The position numbers and the translations under genes were made by a program. A stretch of DNA of 10,904 nucleotides from JAGLQA01 sp023135565 (GTDB taxonomy: Bacteria; Acidobacteriota; Aminicenantia; UBA2199), in NCBI GenBank assembly GCA_030639305.1, contig DAOWCY010000230.1:1-10904 (forward strand), written 5' to 3'. This document shows, piece after piece, positions 1 to 6,185 of this stretch. Numbering within the stretch: position 1 is the stretch's first letter; the number at the start of each line of letters is the position of its first letter. Below the pieces are notes generated by a model. The model searched no databases and had not been told where the DNA came from. It saw only the letters and a list, made by a program, of their open reading frames with translations.

Positions 1-867
1 ATCGCCTCCCCGTGCGTACGGGGCCACGCGAGTGGGGTTTATTATTCTCTCTAATTCTTTAAAGATAACTTCCGGTTTCTCGTCCCGGGCATAATTGGCT
101 CCAATTCGGGAAAGCCTGACGTCCTCTTGACTTATTTCAAAATCGAGACTATCCTGGTCCAAGCGAGCCGCTCTTTTTACGATCCCCTTTCCCGGCGCGG
201 CAAAAAAAGAACCGCCGCCAAAACCGATACCGTCTTCAAAACCGGTGCGGTTGATAAACACATAGTTCTGGTGGTAATTAACGGCAAATACTTCTCCGAC
301 TCTTTCCCACAAGCGGAAAGAAGCGTCTAAACCGTCTTTGTTTAGACTCCGGAAAGGGCTGTTGGATATGCCGATCAAAAAATCCACACCCTGCAAATAA
401 TAGAGGTAAGCGTTAACAGGGAAAAGAATTTCCCGGCAGATAATAATTCCCGCGGTAAAATCGCCGATCTTAAAAGTCCTGAACGTATCCCCGGCTTTAA
501 ATATCATCTGTTCTTCGAACATGCCGAAATTGGGCAGTTGTACTTTGCGGTGAATGTGAAGCACCCGGCCTTTTGAAAAATAGATGGCGGCGTTATAGAT
601 AATTCCCGGTATCTCTTCGTAAGGAGCGCCGATAAGGATGTCGATATCTTTACTCAGACCGCAAAACTCTTTTATGATCTCGTGGTCCGGGGTTAAAGCC
701 GTATCGTAGACGATATCTTTCAGATGGTAGCCGCTGATACTCAATTCGGGAAAAACAATCAGGTCGATTTTATTGCGCACTGCATCTTTGATTTTTGCTG
801 CATGCAGTTGGAAATTTTTTTCTAAATTGCCTAAAGCAGGGCTGAATTGAATTCCTCTTATTTTCAT
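1..867 (-). CDS. Nitrilase-superfamily carbon-nitrogen hydrolase (amidohydrolase), 3' end missing
   Basis: The frame is open from an ATG at 867 down to base 1 (289 codons) with no stop, so the C-terminus lies outside the window. The catalytic triad of the family is visible: Glu41 in FPELSISGY, Lys108 in HRKVQLPNFGMFEE and the nucleophile Cys144 in IIICREILF. The region around Lys108 resembles the glutaminase domain of glutamine-dependent NAD synthetases, so it may hydrolyse an amide such as glutamine, but the substrate cannot be read from sequence. Standalone members are about 260-300 residues, so the gene probably ends shortly past the edge; fusion to a synthetase domain cannot be excluded. 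No signal peptide is seen, so it should be cytoplasmic. There is no Shine-Dalgarno site before the ATG, and a promoter at 874-902 would place the transcript start on the ATG. The last visible codons (TRVAPYARGGD) are encoded by a GC-rich palindrome at 8-23. Confidence 0.9.
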   Translation of the reverse strand, partial: MKIRGIQFSPALGNLEKNFQLHAAKIKDAVRNKIDLIVFPELSISGYHLKDIVYDTALTPDHEIIKEFCGLSKDIDILIGAPYEEIPGIIYNAAIYFSKGRVLHIHRKVQLPNFGMFEEQMIFKAGDTFRTFKIGDFTAGIIICREILFPVNAYLYYLQGVDFLIGISNSPFRSLNKDGLDASFRLWERVGEVFAVNYHQNYVFINRTGFEDGIGFGGGSFFAAPGKGIVKRAARLDQDSLDFEISQEDVRLSRIGANYARDEKPEVIFKELERIINPTRVAPYARGGD

Positions 868-873
868 ATAGCT

Positions 874-902
874 AATATATCACACAAAAACTCTTTGTTC
901 AA
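874..902 (-). promoter_or_regulatory. Sigma70-type promoter for the nitrilase gene, probably leaderless
   Basis: On the minus strand there is a -35 box TTGAAC (902-897), a 17-nt spacer and a -10 box TATATT (879-874), five of six matches to TATAAT. Only six bases separate the -10 box from the ATG at 867, so the expected transcription start falls on or next to the start codon. The absence of a Shine-Dalgarno sequence agrees with a leaderless mRNA. No mapping data support this. Confidence 0.55.
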
Positions 903-980
903 GACAGCAAATTGTAAGTGTTCAGTTTTGGAAAAAGAAAAACTCAAAGCTTTTGTAGGGTGGCTTCTCGCTTTTTTAAC

Positions 981-1025
981 AAAAGTTTTGTTCAAACTTT
1001 TTCAAAAGTTTGGCCCCCGGCAGGG
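981..1025 (+). repeat. 45-bp dispersed element with alternative hairpins
   Basis: This 45-bp stretch is identical, base for base, to segments at 10682-10726, 10757-10801 and 10832-10876. It has three arms, AAAAGTTT, AAACTTTT and AAAAGTTT. The middle arm can pair with the first (8 bp, 5-nt loop) or, as CAAACTTTT with AAAAGTTTG, with the last (9 bp, 2-nt loop). A GC-rich end, GGCCCCCGGCAGGG, follows. It lies between two minus-strand genes, downstream of the VPS10-like gene and upstream of the nitrilase. No protein gene is supported here, although the stretch is open in one frame. Confidence 0.85.
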
Positions 1026-1030
1026 ACTGT

Positions 1031-1059
1031 CCTCCCCACGTGGTGGGGCCGCCGGAGGC
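1031..1059. repeat. GC-rich palindrome downstream of the VPS10-like gene
   Basis: CCCCAC (1034-1039) and GTGGGG (1043-1048) form a 6-bp stem with a GTG loop. They are followed by the 12-mer GCCGCCGGAGGC (1048-1059), which recurs at 3896-3907. The element directly abuts the 45-bp element at 981-1025 and lies just past the stop of the minus-strand gene, where it could shape or stabilise the mRNA 3' end. No T-tract marks it as a classical terminator. Confidence 0.65.
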
Positions 1060-1083
1060 TTATAGACTGGGTACGCTGCATCC

Positions 1084-3750
1084 TTAGTTTTTTTCTTTTT
1101 GCCCTTTTATATTTGTATTGCCCATAGGGCTTTTTAGCATACCCTCTAACTTATCACCTTTAACATCGATACCGGCATTTATCTCGATAGCCCGGCCTTC
1201 CATGTTCGCCATCCTAAATACCGCCTTAAATGTCAAAGTTTCACCATCGAAGGAGATATCCGAAAGCTCCGCTTTGCCCATCTCAAATGAGAGATTTCCG
1301 GCAACAGCCCCAGCTTTCAGCGAAAAGTTAAGCGTAAAGGAAAAGCCCCTGTCCGAATCGATTGTCCAGTTGCCCATTAAGTTCTTAATAGCTTCCGGGG
1401 AAGCAGTTATACCTTTTTTTTCCCGGGGGTTTTCCACTTCTTCGATCTGTTTAGCATCTAATACCCACATTCCCCTGCCGTGGGTGGCGATGATAATCAT
1501 GTTATCCCTGGGATGATACGCCAGGTCATGAACATAGGCAAAAGGAAGTTTTCCCAGGACAGCCCATTTTTTACCGCCGTCTTTGCTTATATAAACTCCC
1601 GCGTCCGTGCCTACATACAGCCGTTTCTTATCCTTCGGGTCCTCCAGTATCACATTTACCGGCCCAACCGGGATATTCCCGGAAATATCGCTCCAGGTTT
1701 TTCCAAAATCTACGGATTTCCATATATATACCTGGAAATCGTCATCCCTTCTTCCTGTCTGGGTCAGGTATACAGTGCCCAGGTCGTACTTAGAAGCAGC
1801 GAGCCTGGATACCCACCTCAGCGGCACTTTTCCACTGCGGATTTCGACCCACTTTTTACCGCCGTTCATGGTGCGCCAGATTCTACCGTCATCGGTTCCG
1901 GCGTAGATCAGGCCGAACCGCCTGGGGGATTCGCTTATAGCGGTGATCGTCTGGTAGTTGATGTCACCCATTTTTTTCGGGTCATTGTAGGAAAGGTCCG
2001 GGCTTATCTTTTCCCAGGTATTTCCCCTGTCCTTTGACATCATTACGAACTGCATACCATGATAAACGATATCGGGGTTGTGCGGGGAGAGTATTGTGGG
2101 CGCGACCCATTGGCCTCTTAACCTGGTTTCTCCAGGCAAATGCTCGGGGAGTAATCGCTTAGTTTTATCATCTCCCACCTTCTGCTTCTCGAGTTCCCCG
2201 TAAAAAGCGCTGGCATAGACTGTATTGTCCCGGCTGTCGACAGCATGAGTGCTTCCCTCAGCCCCGAGAGTATTGGTAAACTCAACAGGACTTATGTACT
2301 TTCTACTTTCCGATATATCGACTGTTCCGTAATAACTATGATGGTCCTGGATTGAGCCGTAAACCCTGAATGGCGTTTCCATATCATAGGCAACATTATA
2401 AAACTGGGCCAGGGGTAACTCTTTGAGGGGTATTTTCCAGTTTTCACCGCGGTCATAGGAGATCGACAGTCCTCCATCCTGCACGTTCAGCAGGTAATCT
2501 GAATTGTTTGGGTCTATCCAAAGGCCGTGATGATCCATATGCATGCCCCGTAAAACCCTGAAGGTTTTACCGCCGTCATCCGACACATTAAAGAAAAGCC
2601 CCATGGTGTAGACCCGGTTCTCGTTCAGGGGATCGACCCTGATCTGGCCGAATACCCATCCGTAAGTGGCGGAATGACGCTCCATAAAAGATTTCATTTT
2701 TTTAGTTTTTCCGCTGACCTGGGCCCAGGTCTCGCCGCCATTTTCGGTACGGAAAACTGTCGCGCCCTTAATGACGTCCTTCTTTGGACGGTCGTATGAA
2801 TCGGTCTGCCCTGCTTTTGCCTTTTTGGCGATGCCGTAGTTATCCACATAGGCATAAAGGACTTTTGGATTGGATGCGGCGATATCTATACCGGTCCTGC
2901 CTATTTCATGGGGGAGAGGAAGCCCGTTATTTATTTTATTCCAGGTATCTCCGCCGTCTGTAGATTTCCGGATGCCGTTGTTTTTATGATTTTTGTAGGT
3001 CCTGGGGTCGTTCCATTTCAGCCTGATCCGCTGCCAGGTGGTGCAGTAAACTGTATCGGGATTCTTAGGGTCGATTACCAGATCGTTCACGCCGGTATGA
3101 TTATCTATAAAAAGCACATTTTTCCAGGTTTTTCCACCATCGGTTGTTTTATACAGCCCCCTCTCCGTGTTGGCCGTCCATTCATGCCCATTTGCCGCGA
3201 CGTAAACGATATCGCTGTTTTTAGGATGAACCCGGATACGGGGGATCGTATGGGTGTTTTCAAGTCCCATGTTTTTCCAGGTCTTTCCGCCGTCAGTGGT
3301 TTTAAACACACCACAACCGGCATTGGAACTGCGGAATATATTCGCTTCACCGGTGCCCACCCAGACTACATCGGGATTTTGGGGGTCGATAGCGATGTCT
3401 CCAATCGAGGCGCTGGGCATTTCATCGAACACCGGGGTAAACGTAGTGCCTTCATTGGTGGATTTCCACACGCCGCCGGTAGCCGCACCTACCCAGATAG
3501 TATAGCTCTGGCCCCTGGGCGTGACCGCTTCGACGTCGGTGCACCTGCCGCTGATATTGGTGGGGCCGATATACTGCCATTTGATCCGGGAATAAAGGGA
3601 AGAGGCTTTCATTGCGGCATGTTTCTCGAACATCTCAACCCTTGTCTTGCCACTCAGAACCGGTTTTTTTATCTTCGATTCGGCGGCAAAACCGATGGTT
3701 AAAGATAATAAAACGGTCAAAACAACGATAAATTTTACTTTAGATTTCAT
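1084..3750 (-). CDS. Secreted VPS10/sortilin-like Asp-box (BNR) beta-propeller protein
   Basis: This 888-residue protein begins with a signal peptide: Lys-rich start, hydrophobic core at about 7-21, likely cleavage after GFAA near residue 23. It therefore acts outside the cytoplasm. Eleven Asp-box motifs of the S-x-D-x-G-x-T-W type run through residues 97-729, for example TTDGGKTW at 151 and 202, STDGGDTW at 263, SDDGGKTF at 390 and SVDFGKTW at 679. Recurrent phrases such as DPKNPDTVY are typical of VPS10-like and GH74-like propellers. Residues about 785-888 form a separate Gly-rich, beta-like domain (LMGNWTIDSDRGFSFTLNF onward). I cannot assign an enzymatic activity; related proteins are often labelled glycosyl hydrolase on propeller similarity alone. 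The start at 3750 is chosen because AAAAGGAG sits 5 nt upstream and the signal peptide begins there. An in-frame ATG at 3909 would add 53 residues translated from a palindromic repeat. The stop TAA is at 1086-1084. Confidence 0.9.
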   Translation of the reverse strand: MKSKVKFIVVLTVLLSLTIGFAAESKIKKPVLSGKTRVEMFEKHAAMKASSLYSRIKWQYIGPTNISGRCTDVEAVTPRGQSYTIWVGAATGGVWKSTNEGTTFTPVFDEMPSASIGDIAIDPQNPDVVWVGTGEANIFRSSNAGCGVFKTTDGGKTWKNMGLENTHTIPRIRVHPKNSDIVYVAANGHEWTANTERGLYKTTDGGKTWKNVLFIDNHTGVNDLVIDPKNPDTVYCTTWQRIRLKWNDPRTYKNHKNNGIRKSTDGGDTWNKINNGLPLPHEIGRTGIDIAASNPKVLYAYVDNYGIAKKAKAGQTDSYDRPKKDVIKGATVFRTENGGETWAQVSGKTKKMKSFMERHSATYGWVFGQIRVDPLNENRVYTMGLFFNVSDDGGKTFRVLRGMHMDHHGLWIDPNNSDYLLNVQDGGLSISYDRGENWKIPLKELPLAQFYNVAYDMETPFRVYGSIQDHHSYYGTVDISESRKYISPVEFTNTLGAEGSTHAVDSRDNTVYASAFYGELEKQKVGDDKTKRLLPEHLPGETRLRGQWVAPTILSPHNPDIVYHGMQFVMMSKDRGNTWEKISPDLSYNDPKKMGDINYQTITAISESPRRFGLIYAGTDDGRIWRTMNGGKKWVEIRSGKVPLRWVSRLAASKYDLGTVYLTQTGRRDDDFQVYIWKSVDFGKTWSDISGNIPVGPVNVILEDPKDKKRLYVGTDAGVYISKDGGKKWAVLGKLPFAYVHDLAYHPRDNMIIIATHGRGMWVLDAKQIEEVENPREKKGITASPEAIKNLMGNWTIDSDRGFSFTLNFSLKAGAVAGNLSFEMGKAELSDISFDGETLTFKAVFRMANMEGRAIEINAGIDVKGDKLEGMLKSPMGNTNIKGQKEKN

Positions 3751-3755
3751 AACTA

Positions 3756-3763
3756 CTCCTTTT
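3756..3763 (-). promoter_or_regulatory. Ribosome binding site that decides the VPS10-like start
   Basis: The minus strand reads AAAAGGAG, then TAGTT, then ATG at 3750. This favours the 888-residue form with an N-terminal signal peptide over the longer frame beginning at 3909. The longer frame has its own AAGGAG five bases before its ATG, but it lies inside a repeat. Confidence 0.8.
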
Positions 3764-3796
3764 AGGCTAATTTGATTTTTATTTTTTGAGCACCTT

Positions 3797-3967
3797 TGCC
3801 TCCGGCGGACCCGCAATACTGTTGCCTTAAGGCTTGGTGTGCTTTGCGAAGCAATAATGGGGGTCCAGGGGGAGCCTCCCCCTGGACCTCGGAGAGCCGC
3901 CGGAGGCATCTTTTCTCCTTAAAGCAACAGCATTGGGCGGACCCGCGGCGCGGGCAGTGGGTCCGCC
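3797..3967. repeat. Composite GC-rich inverted-repeat element (MITE-like, non-coding)
   Basis: Several inverted repeats are packed here. TGCCTCCGGCGG (3797-3808) matches CCGCCGGAGGCA (3897-3908) perfectly. CAATACTGTTGCCTTAAGG (3814-3832) pairs with CCTTAAAGCAACAGCATTG (3917-3935) at 17 of 19 positions. GGTCCAGGGGGA (3862-3873) and its complement (3877-3888) form a perfect 12-bp hairpin with a 3-nt loop. GGCGGACCC occurs at 3804-3812 and 3936-3944 and is inverted as GGGTCCGCC at 3959-3967, so it can cap a local hairpin or the whole element. The first two arm pairs are interleaved rather than nested. No transposase is present. The element fills most of the gap between the glutamine synthetase and VPS10-like genes, both on the minus strand. 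Confidence 0.75.
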
Positions 3968-3998
3968 GCACCATATTTTAATTTTTTTTGCGCTTTTT

Positions 3999-4038
3999 CC
4001 GGCCAGGAATTAGGCGTTTATTTGAGCCTGGTGGCCGG
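3999..4038 (-). other. Inverted repeat just downstream of the glutamine synthetase gene
   Basis: CCGGCCA (3999-4005) pairs with TGGCCGG (4032-4038), and AGGC (4012-4015) with GCCT (4026-4029) inside it. It begins 9 bases past the glutamine synthetase stop and could be the 3' end structure of that mRNA. The transcript continues into A-rich rather than U-rich sequence, so it is not a standard intrinsic terminator. Confidence 0.4.
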
Positions 4039-4047
4039 GAGCTGTCC

Positions 4048-5532
4048 TTACCCGCAGTGGATGTACTTGTCAACCAACTCTTTTAAGGCGTCGGCATTAC
4101 CGAATAATTTCTCACTGAGGCCTTTATCATTGTGCTGCTGCAAATCCTTTGCCAACTTGTCGATCATACCCTGGGGAAATACTCCATGATTTTCATAAAA
4201 TTCCCGGTCTTCCAATAATTTTTCCGCTGCTTCCCAACAGGAGGCGGGCAGTTGTTTCAACCCCTTTATCGTACTGGCGTCTACACTGACATAAAGCTCT
4301 TCGGCAAGCTCGAGCGCATCCTTGTGCTCCAATCCATATAAAGCAGCCACAGTCAACCCAGCCAATAACCGGTGCACATTAGCGCTGCCGTCGGGACTGC
4401 GGAACTCCACCGTCTGCCTGTTCATGTGTTCCGAGGTATCCTCCGGTTCAGCCGGGTTGGCGTCCCGGATCATGTCGTCTACTCCTAACCAACCTAAAGG
4501 AACTCTTACCAAAACGGAACGGTTCCGGTCTCCCCAGCAAATGGCCGTGGGCGCTTCCTGGTGCGGAACCAATCTTAAAAAAGACGTGGGCACCGTATTC
4601 CCAAAAGCAGTCAACGAAGGAGCCAACATCAAAAAACCGGCAATCAGTTTTTTCGCGGTGTCGCTCAAACCGTCTTCAGCTACCATTTCGTTTTTGCCGT
4701 CTTTCACTAACCGGGTGTGGATGTGGAACCCGCTGCCGGCATGTCCTACGATAATCTTCGGGGCAAAACTAACTTCCATACCATATTTATAGGCGGTCTC
4801 GCGGATGGCCCACTTGGCCAGAACCAACTGGTCCGCTGCCTCCGGGGCCGGTCCGGCCAAAAATTCGATTTCATGCTGCACCATCTCTAAATCACCGTTG
4901 ATAATATTACCCACTTCCGCATGACCGTATTTGATCTTGCCGCCGATCTCAGCGATCACTTTCATGGCTTCCCTTCTTACAGAACCCCACTTGGAAAAAG
5001 GATGGGATTCATGATAGCCTTTTTGTTCGATAATCGGGTATATGGGATCGATTTCAGAAAGCAGGTAATACTCCAACTCCCCGCACACTTCAAAACTGAA
5101 CCCGGTTCTCTCTTTTAGGATATTATAGGCATTTTTTATAATGTTCTCCGGTGAACTGCTAAAAGGAAGCCCTGCACTGGTATAATAAGAACACAATATA
5201 TCCACTGTAGGAAATTCGGTAAAAGGATTTACGAAAGCGGTCTTGTACCTGGGCACCACATAGAGGTCGCTGGAGGTGGCCGGGATATAAGAAAACAGGC
5301 TGGAACCGTCCACCCTTTCACCGGTGGACAGCATATGATCCAAATGTTTTTTACTGTTGATGACGAAGTTGAGGGTTTTCAACCTGCCGTCGCCGCCCAC
5401 ATACCTGAAATTGAGCATCTCGATGCCGTTATCTTCCACGAATTTGATGATATCCTTCTTGGTGAAATCATCCGCCGGCTTATCTAAATATTGCACGATT
5501 TTGTTAGGATTTAAGATTGTTTCTTCATTCAT
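4048..5532 (-). CDS. glnA: Glutamine synthetase, type I-like (glutamate-ammonia ligase family)
   Basis: This 494-residue cytoplasmic enzyme should make glutamine from glutamate, ammonia and ATP. Family landmarks are present in order: DGSS at 75-78 (the latch Asp), GELEYY with metal-site Glu152 and Glu154, HAEVG with Glu206, QHEIEF with Glu221, GHAGSGFHIH (His270), FLRLVPHQEAP with Arg320 and Glu326, GDRNRSVLVRVP, and VEFRSPDGSAN with Glu376. The loop between Glu206 and Glu221 is about seven residues longer than in the Escherichia coli enzyme (HEVATAGQNE). The NLYDLPPEE adenylylation motif is absent; the aligned place reads ELYVSVDAS with a Tyr at 414. The C-terminus (LPASCWEAAEKLLEDREF) is of the usual type. 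The start ATG is preceded by AAAAAGGAG with 8-nt spacing, and the stop TAA is at 4050-4048. The gene is divergent from rpsO, with no PII or nitrogen-regulator gene nearby. A closely related non-glutamate ligase cannot be fully excluded. Confidence 0.9.
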   Translation of the reverse strand: MNEETILNPNKIVQYLDKPADDFTKKDIIKFVEDNGIEMLNFRYVGGDGRLKTLNFVINSKKHLDHMLSTGERVDGSSLFSYIPATSSDLYVVPRYKTAFVNPFTEFPTVDILCSYYTSAGLPFSSSPENIIKNAYNILKERTGFSFEVCGELEYYLLSEIDPIYPIIEQKGYHESHPFSKWGSVRREAMKVIAEIGGKIKYGHAEVGNIINGDLEMVQHEIEFLAGPAPEAADQLVLAKWAIRETAYKYGMEVSFAPKIIVGHAGSGFHIHTRLVKDGKNEMVAEDGLSDTAKKLIAGFLMLAPSLTAFGNTVPTSFLRLVPHQEAPTAICWGDRNRSVLVRVPLGWLGVDDMIRDANPAEPEDTSEHMNRQTVEFRSPDGSANVHRLLAGLTVAALYGLEHKDALELAEELYVSVDASTIKGLKQLPASCWEAAEKLLEDREFYENHGVFPQGMIDKLAKDLQQHNDKGLSEKLFGNADALKELVDKYIHCG

Positions 5533-5578
5533 TGCTAATACTCCTTTTTACTAATAGTTCGTGAATGTTTGCTGAAAA

Positions 5579-5649
5579 ACCCAACTTTCGGGCCGAACCG
5601 GGCGAGGATGAAATCCCCCGGGCCCTCATGGGTTGGGGGCGCCGCCCCC
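5579..5649. repeat. GC-rich palindromic element between glutamine synthetase and rpsO
   Basis: Arms CCCAAC (5580-5585) and GTTGGG (5632-5637) enclose further short palindromes such as TCGGGCCGA. A compact hairpin, GGGGGC-GCC-GCCCCC (5635-5649), follows and is trailed by five Ts. On the plus strand this has the shape of an intrinsic terminator, but no plus-strand gene lies upstream, so I treat it as a repeat element that might insulate rpsO from read-through. The rest of the 5533-5835 gap holds the inverted repeat at 5720-5779 and the rpsO promoter; I see no gene in it. Confidence 0.6.
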
Positions 5650-5719
5650 TTTTTCTGCGTTCAAGTTCCTGCTTATTTTTCAAGCTTTGTCTTGATAAAA
5701 CACTATATGATAATACATT

Positions 5720-5779
5720 TCTCAACTTTTTTAAAGGGGGGAGACTAAAATTTCAGAATGTTATTTACAAAAGTTGAGA
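5720..5779. repeat. Perfect 11-bp inverted repeat overlapping the rpsO -35 box
   Basis: TCTCAACTTTT (5720-5730) and AAAAGTTGAGA (5769-5779) are exact reverse complements separated by 38 bp. The right arm contains the -35 hexamer of the proposed rpsO promoter. It may be an operator for a looping or dimeric regulator, or chance in AT-rich DNA. Confidence 0.45.
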
Positions 5780-5802
5780 TTTTTGGTATCATATGCTATT
5801 AA
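5774..5802 (+). promoter_or_regulatory. Sigma70-type promoter for rpsO-pnp
   Basis: TTGAGA (5774-5779, five of six consensus bases) is followed by a 17-bp spacer and TATTAA (5797-5802, four of six). Transcription would start near 5809, leaving a leader of about 27 nt with AGGAGG at 5825-5830. Confidence 0.5.
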
Positions 5803-5835
5803 TTATAAAAATATAAAAAAAAACAGGAGGAATTT

Positions 5836-6105
5836 GTGAGTATCACAAACGAAGACAAGCAGAAACTGATTGGCAGATTTCAGCGGGACCACAAAGATAC
5901 CGGGTCCCCGGAAGTACAGGTATCAGTGTTGACAACAAGGATCAAAAATTTAACCGAACATTTTAAGGTTCACAAAAAAGATCACCATTCGAGGCGGGGA
6001 TTATTGGGACTTGTGGCAAGAAGGAGAAAATTGCTGGACTATTTGAAAAAAAAGAAATATCAAAAGTATTTGCAGACTATCCAGGAATTACAACTAAGAA
6101 AATAA
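5836..6105 (+). CDS. rpsO: 30S ribosomal protein S15
   Basis: The 89-residue product has the standard length of S15, the small-subunit protein that binds 16S rRNA in the platform and helps start its assembly. Diagnostic motifs are DTGSPEVQVSVLTTRI (residues about 21-36), HKKDHHSRRGLLGLV with the rRNA-contacting HSRRGL motif, and RRRKLLDYLKK near the C-terminus. The start is GTG, with a strong AGGAGG five bases upstream; no better start exists. It lies 80 bp ahead of pnp, the rpsO-pnp order found in very many bacteria. In Escherichia coli S15 represses its own translation through its leader; the leader here is too short and AT-rich for me to recognise such a structure. Confidence 0.98.
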   Translation: MSITNEDKQKLIGRFQRDHKDTGSPEVQVSVLTTRIKNLTEHFKVHKKDHHSRRGLLGLVARRRKLLDYLKKKKYQKYLQTIQELQLRK

Positions 6106-6135
6106 ATTCACCGGTGGTAAATAATAAATAATTAC

Positions 6136-6156
6136 AATATAGTAAGTATCTATATT
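6136..6156 (+). other. Weak hairpin in the rpsO-pnp intergenic region
   Basis: AATATAG (6136-6142) and CTATATT (6150-6156) form a 7-bp AT-rich stem with a 7-nt loop, 20 nt before the pnp ribosome binding site. In Escherichia coli this interval carries RNA processing signals that control PNPase synthesis. A similar role here is only an analogy, because the stem is short and weak. Confidence 0.3.
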
Positions 6157-6185
6157 ATTCCCGCCAAAAACAGAAGGAGTAGATT

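Noticed and set aside
127..330. Plus-strand frame of 67 codons
   Set aside because: It is antisense to the nitrilase gene, whose catalytic residues are all in place.
847..1127. Two small plus-strand open frames across the 45-bp element
   Set aside because: Neither has a Shine-Dalgarno site; one begins inside the nitrilase start region and both run through repeats into the next gene's 3' end.
1480..2037. Plus-strand open frame of 185 codons
   Set aside because: Also antisense to the propeller gene, with a Pro/Ser/Phe-rich composition typical of a shadow frame.
2908..3702. Plus-strand open frame of 264 codons
   Set aside because: It is antisense to the Asp-box region of the VPS10-like gene; it shows no recognisable domain, and the minus-strand protein has clear family motifs.
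3762..3974. Small minus-strand open frame in the intergenic region
   Set aside because: It is made almost entirely of the palindromic repeat and has no ribosome binding site or recognisable sequence.
5635..5654. Intrinsic terminator for a plus-strand gene
   Set aside because: The hairpin and T-run fit, but no plus-strand gene lies upstream; it is better explained as part of the palindromic element.
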